From Candidatus Woesearchaeota archaeon (lineage in GTDB: Archaea; Nanobdellota; Nanobdellia; Woesearchaeales; GW2011-AR9), in NCBI GenBank assembly GCA_016188105.1, contig JACPIL010000019.1:1-10636 (forward strand): DNA of 10,636 nt, in the 5' to 3' direction. Under the pieces are notes generated by a model. The model had not been told where the DNA came from and ran no database searches. It saw only the letters and a program-made list of their open reading frames with translations. Shown one piece after another: positions 6,309-10,636 of the stretch (position 1 is the first letter of the stretch; every line of letters begins with the position of its first letter). Made by a program: the position numbers and the translations under genes.

Positions 6309-6317
6309 TTATATATA
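6309..6317 (+). promoter_or_regulatory. TATA box of the three-module GDP-mannose enzyme gene
   Basis: TTATATATA, preceded by the A-rich CTAAAAA (possible BRE), is centred 31 bases before the ATG at 6344. Transcription would start 4-5 bases before the ATG, so the mRNA is nearly leaderless; no Shine-Dalgarno sequence is seen. The rest of 6144-6308 shows no gene. Confidence 0.65.
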
Positions 6318-6343
6318 CTGCTGAAGATAAGCTCTAGAATACA

Positions 6344-8134
6344 ATGGTACAGAAAATAGATACAGCGATTATTGTTGCCGGCGGTTTAGGAACCAGGCTG
6401 CGACCACTCACGGAGAATGTACCAAAACCGCTGTTGCCTATACGTGGTAAACCAATCATTGAACACGTTATAAAGAACCTCAAAAAACATGGGATTAACA
6501 ATCTTGTTATTTCTATAGGCTACAAAGCAGAACAAGTACAAGATTATCTTGGCGGCGGGCATTCTTTAGGGGTGTCCATCTCCTACGTTATTGAAAATGA
6601 ACCGCTGGGGACGGGTGGAGCGGTCCGACTAGCATCTCGGGATATCGATAAACCATTTTTCTTAGTTTGGGGCGATAATCTTATGGATATCAATTTCTCC
6701 AGAATGGAAGAACAATTTCTCGAGAGCAATGCTCCTATCATCATGGCTCTTACCACCAGGGAGGACGTGGAGAACTTTGGCGTGGCAAAGTTAGAACAAA
6801 ATAAAATTATCGCGTTTGTGGAAAAACCAAAACCTGAAGAAGCCCCCTCCAAATTGATAAATGCCGGAGCTTTTATTCTTGATCCTGCTTGTTTAGAACT
6901 GCTTCCAGAAGGAAAATCTTCCCTGGAAAAAGATTGCTTTGAAAAATTAGCTCCTGAGGAAAAAATCGTTGGCTACATTCACGAAGGCCAATGGTTTCCT
7001 ACCGACACTTTAGAAAAATATCACCATGCCAATGCTTTCTTTCACCCTGAGCTTAATTTCAAAGAGAAAAAAGTGATTATCGCCGATGTGGATGACACTA
7101 TCTGTGATAGCTGTCAGGTTATCTCTCCGGCTATGGCCGAACAAATATCAAAGATGATCAGTCAAGGATATCAGTTTGCTTTTATCAGCGGCACTAAAAC
7201 AGAGGATCTACAAGAGATGATTTCTTCACGCTTAAGTCAGCCCCACCATCTTCTAGCAACGACGGGAACAAATTATTCTATTATTGGTAACAATTCAGTA
7301 AAAAATATCTATAATCATTCCTTTACAGCGAAAAAAAAAGAAGAGATCATGGCTGCGATGAGAAAACTTATCTCTCATTTTGAGATCACCTCTTTAACTA
7401 CTCCAGAAGACCAGCTCCAGGATAGAGATTCGCAAATAACTCTTTCCGCAATCGGCAGGCATGCTCCTTCAGACAAAAAAGCAGCATACGATCAGGACTG
7501 TTCGAAGCGCCAGCGCTGGATGGAATTCCTGAAAATTCACCTTGATGAGAACAAATATGATATTAAGATCGGAGGGACCACTTCGATTGACATAACTCGG
7601 AAGGGGTTGGATAAAGAGTGGGGGATTAAGGCTTTTGCACAATATCATGGTCTGCCACTTTCTACAATCTTATTTTTTGGCGATAAAATTCATCCTGGCG
7701 GGAATGATTTTGCCGCTGCAAGAGTTGTAGATTGTATTTCAGTTAAATCACCTCCTGAAACTCTTTGGCAACTTCGCCGGATCGAGTTGTTGAATAATAT
7801 AACTAATACTGAACGTCCCTGGGGACGGTTTGAACAATTTACGGCTAATGAGCTTAGCACAGTTAAAATTTTAGAAGTTAAAGCTCAGCAGCGCCTTTCT
7901 CTGCAGTCTCATCAGCATAGGGAAGAATTATGGGCTGCTCTGGATGATGGGGTCATTGCGGAAATAGACGGAAAAAAAAAGTATCTCAAAGCTGGAGAAA
8001 AAGTGGTGGTTCCAAAAGGAGCAAGACATCGACTTTCTTCGGATAAGGGAAATGTTCGGGTTCTGGAAATAGCCTTCGGCAAATTCGATGAGAATGATAT
8101 TACGCGATATGAAGATGATTTTGGCAGAATATGA
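6344..8134 (+). CDS. Three-module GDP-mannose enzyme: mannose-1-phosphate guanylyltransferase-like, phosphomannomutase-like (HAD) and phosphomannose isomerase-like (cupin) fusion
   Basis: One 596-residue protein with modules for all three steps from fructose-6-phosphate to GDP-mannose. Residues 1 to about 235 form a sugar nucleotidyltransferase: VAGGLGTRLRPLTE (11-24), PKPLLP, EPLGTGGA (86-93), metal-site Asp111 in WGDN, VEKP (159-162). Residues about 243-480 form a HAD domain: DVDDT with Asp248/Asp250, SGT at 282-284, IGR with Arg372, IGGTTSIDI (409-417) and GDKIHPGGND (446-455). The order and spacing resemble eukaryotic-type phosphomannomutase (PMM1/PMM2), in which an Arg in a PIGR motif binds the sugar phosphate. 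Residues about 488-596 form a cupin like type II phosphomannose isomerase: RPWGRFEQF, QSHQHREELW with His523/His525/Glu528, and PKGARHRL with His562. The modules are fused in reverse pathway order. A general HAD phosphatase or another GDP-hexose product remains possible. Monocistronic, convergent with the cold-shock gene. Confidence 0.88.
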   Translation: MVQKIDTAIIVAGGLGTRLRPLTENVPKPLLPIRGKPIIEHVIKNLKKHGINNLVISIGYKAEQVQDYLGGGHSLGVSISYVIENEPLGTGGAVRLASRDIDKPFFLVWGDNLMDINFSRMEEQFLESNAPIIMALTTREDVENFGVAKLEQNKIIAFVEKPKPEEAPSKLINAGAFILDPACLELLPEGKSSLEKDCFEKLAPEEKIVGYIHEGQWFPTDTLEKYHHANAFFHPELNFKEKKVIIADVDDTICDSCQVISPAMAEQISKMISQGYQFAFISGTKTEDLQEMISSRLSQPHHLLATTGTNYSIIGNNSVKNIYNHSFTAKKKEEIMAAMRKLISHFEITSLTTPEDQLQDRDSQITLSAIGRHAPSDKKAAYDQDCSKRQRWMEFLKIHLDENKYDIKIGGTTSIDITRKGLDKEWGIKAFAQYHGLPLSTILFFGDKIHPGGNDFAAARVVDCISVKSPPETLWQLRRIELLNNITNTERPWGRFEQFTANELSTVKILEVKAQQRLSLQSHQHREELWAALDDGVIAEIDGKKKYLKAGEKVVVPKGARHRLSSDKGNVRVLEIAFGKFDENDITRYEDDFGRI

Positions 8135-8162
8135 GAAAAAAGAAAAGAAATGAAGAAAAAAA
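8135..8162 (-). terminator. T-rich terminator of the cold-shock gene
   Basis: Directly after the TAA at 8163-8165 the minus strand runs into T7, then T4 and T6 tracts broken only by C and A, filling the gap between two convergent genes. A T-tract terminator for the cold-shock transcript is likely. The plus strand here is purine-rich, so no matching terminator for the three-module enzyme gene is seen. Confidence 0.6.
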
Positions 8163-8426
8163 TTAGTAAGCTTCTTCTTCCGTGTCTTCTTCAGAACTTT
8201 GGCGCATAGGCTTTCGTTCAGGCGCTTGTCCTTTTTCTAGCAACTGAACATTCTGAGCTTGTTTACCTCGTTCAGTATCAGCAGCATCGAAAGACACTTT
8301 ATCATTCTCACGTAAGCGCAAACCTTTTGGCACCGCGGTGAAGTGGACAAAGTATTCTTGACCATCACTTGATACAATAAACCCGTATCCTTTTTTTCCA
8401 TCGAACCATTTTACTGTTCCTTCCAT
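8163..8426 (-). CDS. Cold-shock-domain (CspA-type) nucleic-acid-binding protein with acidic tail
   Basis: Binds single-stranded RNA or DNA and probably acts as an RNA chaperone in the cytosol. Residues 1-66 are a single cold-shock OB-fold: MEGTVKWFDGKKGYGFIV with the RNP1-type KGYGFI (12-17), YFVHF (25-29) as RNP2, and LRENDKVSF. The family is normally about 66-70 residues; here a 20-residue tail, rich in Glu at its end (SSEEDTEEEAY), extends it to 87. The gene has a strong Shine-Dalgarno AGGAGG (8437-8442) ten bases before its ATG, unlike the leaderless genes around it, and a palindrome in the leader or promoter region. Such proteins are common in bacteria and occur in some archaea, so acquisition from bacteria is possible. 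Confidence 0.93.
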   Translation of the reverse strand: MEGTVKWFDGKKGYGFIVSSDGQEYFVHFTAVPKGLRLRENDKVSFDAADTERGKQAQNVQLLEKGQAPERKPMRQSSEEDTEEEAY

Positions 8427-8436
8427 TTTATGTACT

Positions 8437-8442
8437 CCTCCT
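8437..8442 (-). promoter_or_regulatory. Strong Shine-Dalgarno site of the cold-shock gene
   Basis: AGGAGG on the minus strand lies ten bases before the ATG at 8426. It is the clearest ribosome-binding site in the window and implies a leadered mRNA, whereas the other promoters point to leaderless or near-leaderless transcripts. Confidence 0.8.
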
Positions 8443-8446
8443 AAAT

Positions 8447-8470
8447 ATACCGGGAAAGTTTCTCCGGTAT
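8447..8470 (-). repeat. Perfect 7-base inverted repeat in the cold-shock leader or promoter
   Basis: ATACCGG and CCGGTAT are exact inverted copies separated by 10 bases, and sit 4 bases upstream of the Shine-Dalgarno site. If transcription starts from the TATA box at 8499-8507, the whole element lies in the mRNA and can form a hairpin before the ribosome-binding site. If it starts from the box at 8477-8485, the element spans the start site and would act as a DNA operator. Confidence 0.6.
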
Positions 8471-8476
8471 TTCATG

Positions 8477-8507
8477 TTTTTATATCGAAAGATATGCTAT
8501 TTATAAA
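8477..8507 (-). promoter_or_regulatory. Two candidate TATA boxes for the cold-shock gene
   Basis: The minus strand has TTTATAAAT (8499-8507) and ATATAAAAA (8477-8485). Expected starts about 25 bases downstream fall near 8478 and 8456, giving leaders of roughly 50 or 30 bases. Both would include the Shine-Dalgarno site. Sequence alone does not decide between them. Confidence 0.5.
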
Positions 8508-8510
8508 TGT

Positions 8511-9851
8511 TTAGTTGTGAGCTAAAGATTTCCAAGTTGTTTGGATAATAGTGTTGACATTCTCTTTTATCGGCTTAGTGGTGTTAATAATATGGCGGTT
8601 GCTTTTTACCGGCAACTGAAGATATCTTCTTCGTTGATTTTCTAAATCTTCTTGATCGTGAATGTCTCTTTCTTTTGATCTTGTTGCAGTAGTAGATAGA
8701 AGGCCGGTGTTTTTATCTCTTTGGGTAATAGTAGCTAAGTCGGCGTCAAGAATGAAAAGAAAATCCGGTTTAGGGAAAAGACGTAAGAGCAGCTTCATAA
8801 CTTCGCTTTTTTCAGCATAGCTATGTTGAGCATACAGGTCATAAAAATAACGGTCAGTCACTACCATCTTCCCTTTCCGCAATGCTGGATAAATATGCCA
8901 GAGGTAACGGGAGTAATATTCTATAAAATCATAAAATAAAATTGCTTCTTTTTTTAAGCTTATTTTTGTTGTTTCTTGATTTAGTTTTTGGTAGATGTTT
9001 TTCTTTTTTGCAGCACGGCTGAGTATTTTGGTTACGGGCAGAAAAGGATCCCAGCCAAAATAATACCCCTTTTGTCCGTGGAAGAAAGCGGTGGTTGGCT
9101 GGTAGATTTTTAGTAACTCATTGACCATGGTTGTTTTTCCTGCGCCATTAACCCCGCTTAGGGTAATAAGAATGCCTTTTCGTTTAGGTGAGAGGCTCTT
9201 AAGAATTTTTTTACTTATTTTTGACAAAGGGCTGATCAACAAAAGTGGATTTTTGGTTAATCTTCCTGCGTAGGCCGATAAAACCATTTTTTTATTCACG
9301 GAGAAATCTTTTGCAGCAAATCTCCAGAAAGAGTTTTTCCAGCCGAACTTAGAGAGATGCTGGTAGATATACTGTTTGTCCTGCGCTTCTTTTTGATATT
9401 TGAGAAGAAGTTCTTTATGGAAAGGTTTAACCTGGAAATTTTCAAAGAGAGCATGGGCAGAATGAATGAGCAGCGCATCTTCCGGGGAAGGCAGATTTTC
9501 TTTAGCTCTGGTAAAGATCAAACTCTTGTCAAGAACAGGGATGCCATGCCAGGCTATCTCTCTGTGCAAATGCACGGCAGTTAAAGCGTTGGTATCTTTT
9601 TGATGTTTCACATACATCCTTTTATATCTCTCAACCGGTTCATCTAGGTACAAAAGATATCCTTCTTTTTCTAAAATTTTAGATGCTTTTTCGTACTCGA
9701 GGCGGTGTAGGAATAATAAGTCTAAATTTTTATTAGCTCCTTGAAGAATATGTTCGCATTTGAAGAGGTTGTATTGCAATCCAGCAGCATCGAATAATCT
9801 GCAAATTTGCTGCAGCTCTCCGGGCATTTTTCCGAACTTGGGTAAATCCAT
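8511..9851 (-). CDS. Two-domain protein: degenerate nucleotidyltransferase-like N terminus and thymidylate-kinase-like P-loop C terminus
   Basis: The C-terminal half (about 225-446) is a P-loop kinase close to thymidylate kinase: ITLSGVNGAGKTT with Walker A at 233-241, DRYFYD (333-338) like the TMK DRY motif, FLFILDAD, and an arginine-bearing lid-like region RSKERDIHDQEDLENQRRRY (391-410). The N-terminal part (about 10-150) resembles nucleotidyltransferase-like domains of sugar clusters (NTP_transf_5 type): ILQGANKNLDLLFLHRLEYE with a single Asp where active members have two, and a conserved VHLHREIAWHG segment. At 446 residues it is twice the size of a housekeeping dTMP kinase, so a role in phosphorylating a glycan or lipid precursor is more likely than dTMP synthesis; this is inference. 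ATG at 9851 lies 24-25 bases after a TATA box (9872-9879). Confidence 0.82.
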   Translation of the reverse strand: MDLPKFGKMPGELQQICRLFDAAGLQYNLFKCEHILQGANKNLDLLFLHRLEYEKASKILEKEGYLLYLDEPVERYKRMYVKHQKDTNALTAVHLHREIAWHGIPVLDKSLIFTRAKENLPSPEDALLIHSAHALFENFQVKPFHKELLLKYQKEAQDKQYIYQHLSKFGWKNSFWRFAAKDFSVNKKMVLSAYAGRLTKNPLLLISPLSKISKKILKSLSPKRKGILITLSGVNGAGKTTMVNELLKIYQPTTAFFHGQKGYYFGWDPFLPVTKILSRAAKKKNIYQKLNQETTKISLKKEAILFYDFIEYYSRYLWHIYPALRKGKMVVTDRYFYDLYAQHSYAEKSEVMKLLLRLFPKPDFLFILDADLATITQRDKNTGLLSTTATRSKERDIHDQEDLENQRRRYLQLPVKSNRHIINTTKPIKENVNTIIQTTWKSLAHN

Positions 9852-9871
9852 GGCTTAAACCTTAATTTTAA

Positions 9872-9879
9872 CTTTATAA
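9872..9879 (-). promoter_or_regulatory. TATA box of the two-domain kinase-like gene
   Basis: TTATAAAG on the minus strand is centred 24-25 bases before the ATG at 9851, which makes the mRNA leaderless. It lies just past the stop codon of the upstream membrane protein gene (TAA at 9883-9885), so the two genes can be transcribed separately. Confidence 0.6.
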
Positions 9880-9882
9880 TAA

Positions 9883-10593
9883 TTATGTATTTTGGTTCAA
9901 AACCTTGTTTTCCGGCTTTTCTTTCAGTAAATAAAATAACACAGCTATTCCTAATAATGCCAATACAAAGGCAAGATGCAGTACAGCTCTGCTGATATTA
10001 TAGATGATATGCTCGAAGAATGTTTTGGGGGTATAACCGTCGTAAATCAAGCTTTTGTTTTTCCAACCAATCGGGTAATAGAAAATATAATGGCTTTGAT
10101 CGATGGAAGGATAAATCGCTGGAGGTATCTGTAATATTCCTTTATGTATCCTAAACATCACTTCATTACCTAAGTAAATTTCGTGGTCGAGGTTGGTTTT
10201 TTCTGTAAGCACTTTGGTTGCTTCCTTTCCAATAGCCGCAACCCGATCATGATCTTCCTGCTTCCAGCCGCAAGCTTTATCCCAAGCGCACTCAATATAA
10301 TAATATGGTGCTTCGATTCTTTTTCCAGGAGCATTCTGGATGGCTTCAAAAAATGAATTGAGCTGTGATCCTTCTACATAATGTTTTTCGCTGAAGGCCA
10401 GAGCTATGGGAGCGTTATAAATTCGTGGGTCAATGAGGGTTATAGCATCGGGGGGGATAGTTTCAGCATACTTCATCAGTTCAATCCCAGGTGTCTCTTC
10501 TGAAAGCGGCTTGTAGATTAGCATTATAGTTATTACAGTTAGCAGAAGTATTGCACCGATAGAAACTTGCTTTGCAGTTTTTGGATTTTTCAC
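9883..10593 (-). CDS. Hypothetical membrane protein with two transmembrane segments
   Basis: Not assigned to a named family. From the GTG at 10593 it has 236 residues. A basic N terminus (KNPKTAK) leads into a hydrophobic helix at about 11-27, then a soluble domain of some 170 residues with strand-like stretches (TIPPDAITLIDPRIYNAPIA, SEKHYVEGSQL) and two cysteines in YYYIECAWDKACGWK. A second helix (about 203-223, AVLHLAFVLALLGIAVLFYL) and a lysine/glutamate tail follow. By the positive-inside rule the soluble domain probably faces outward, where the cysteines could form a disulfide. GTG is preferred because it lies 25 bases after a TATA box and six bases after GGAG; the alternative TTG at 10605 would add four residues. 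It may belong with the surface-glycan genes, by position only. Confidence 0.78.
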   Translation of the reverse strand: MKNPKTAKQVSIGAILLLTVITIMLIYKPLSEETPGIELMKYAETIPPDAITLIDPRIYNAPIALAFSEKHYVEGSQLNSFFEAIQNAPGKRIEAPYYYIECAWDKACGWKQEDHDRVAAIGKEATKVLTEKTNLDHEIYLGNEVMFRIHKGILQIPPAIYPSIDQSHYIFYYPIGWKNKSLIYDGYTPKTFFEHIIYNISRAVLHLAFVLALLGIAVLFYLLKEKPENKVLNQNT

Positions 10594-10613
10594 GCATTTC
10601 TCCAAATATTTTT

Positions 10614-10622
10614 CTTTTATAG
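10614..10622 (-). promoter_or_regulatory. TATA box of the two-helix membrane protein gene
   Basis: CTATAAAAG on the minus strand is centred at 10618, 25 bases before the GTG at 10593. The spacing supports GTG as start and a leaderless or nearly leaderless transcript, although a GGAG also lies close to the start. Confidence 0.6.
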
Positions 10623-10636
10623 TTATAAGAGAATAT

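Noticed and set aside
9296..9584. Open frames on both strands within the kinase-like gene
   Set aside because: Out-of-frame shadows of a well-supported 446-residue gene.
10594..10605. TTG at 10605 as start of the two-helix protein
   Set aside because: GTG at 10593 fits both the TATA spacing and a GGAG six bases upstream; the ATG at 10597 is out of frame. TTG cannot be fully excluded.

Overview
The window reads as a piece of an archaeal chromosome. A 5S rRNA gene stands alone on the minus strand with a TATA box centred about 26 bases upstream of its 5' end. Most transcription units begin with a TATA box 24-27 bases before the start codon, which is the leaderless layout typical of archaea; only the cold-shock gene has a strong Shine-Dalgarno site and a real leader. 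The moderately AT-rich composition, close gene packing, small envelope-sugar genes and a CspA-type protein would suit a DPANN lineage such as Woesearchaeota, but that placement is inference. No tRNA, CRISPR array, insertion sequence or integrase gene was seen.

Positions 1-4302 hold one tightly coupled minus-strand operon. From promoter to window edge it encodes a sugar-1-phosphate nucleotidyltransferase, a UDP-glucose 6-dehydrogenase, a second related nucleotidyltransferase, a family 2 glycosyltransferase and a polysaccharide flippase cut by the window edge. The junctions are ATGA, a 3-base gap, ATGA and TAATG. The likely job is to activate a hexose, oxidise it to a uronic acid, build a lipid-linked glycan and flip it across the membrane.

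Positions 4335-5912 hold a Gfo/Idh/MocA oxidoreductase interrupted near its end by an in-frame TAG, with 32 family-like codons beyond it, and an unrecognised 122-residue protein gene. The oxidoreductase and the glycan operon share an almost identical promoter element, so they are probably co-regulated. Positions 5913-6343 hold an inverted repeat, the 5S terminator, the 5S gene, its promoter and the promoter of the next gene.

The plus-strand gene at 6344-8134 is the highlight. It encodes a 596-residue protein with three enzyme modules: an N-terminal sugar-phosphate (GDP-mannose-type) nucleotidyltransferase, a central HAD domain that resembles eukaryotic-type phosphomannomutase, and a C-terminal cupin that resembles type II phosphomannose isomerase. 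Together these would take fructose-6-phosphate to GDP-mannose in one polypeptide.

Positions 8163-10636 hold three minus-strand genes: a cold-shock-domain protein with a palindrome in its leader region, a degenerate-nucleotidyltransferase plus thymidylate-kinase-like P-loop protein, and a small protein with two membrane segments of unknown role. Overall this is a surface-glycan precursor and assembly locus, supplying nucleotide sugars to a membrane glycosylation or exopolysaccharide system.
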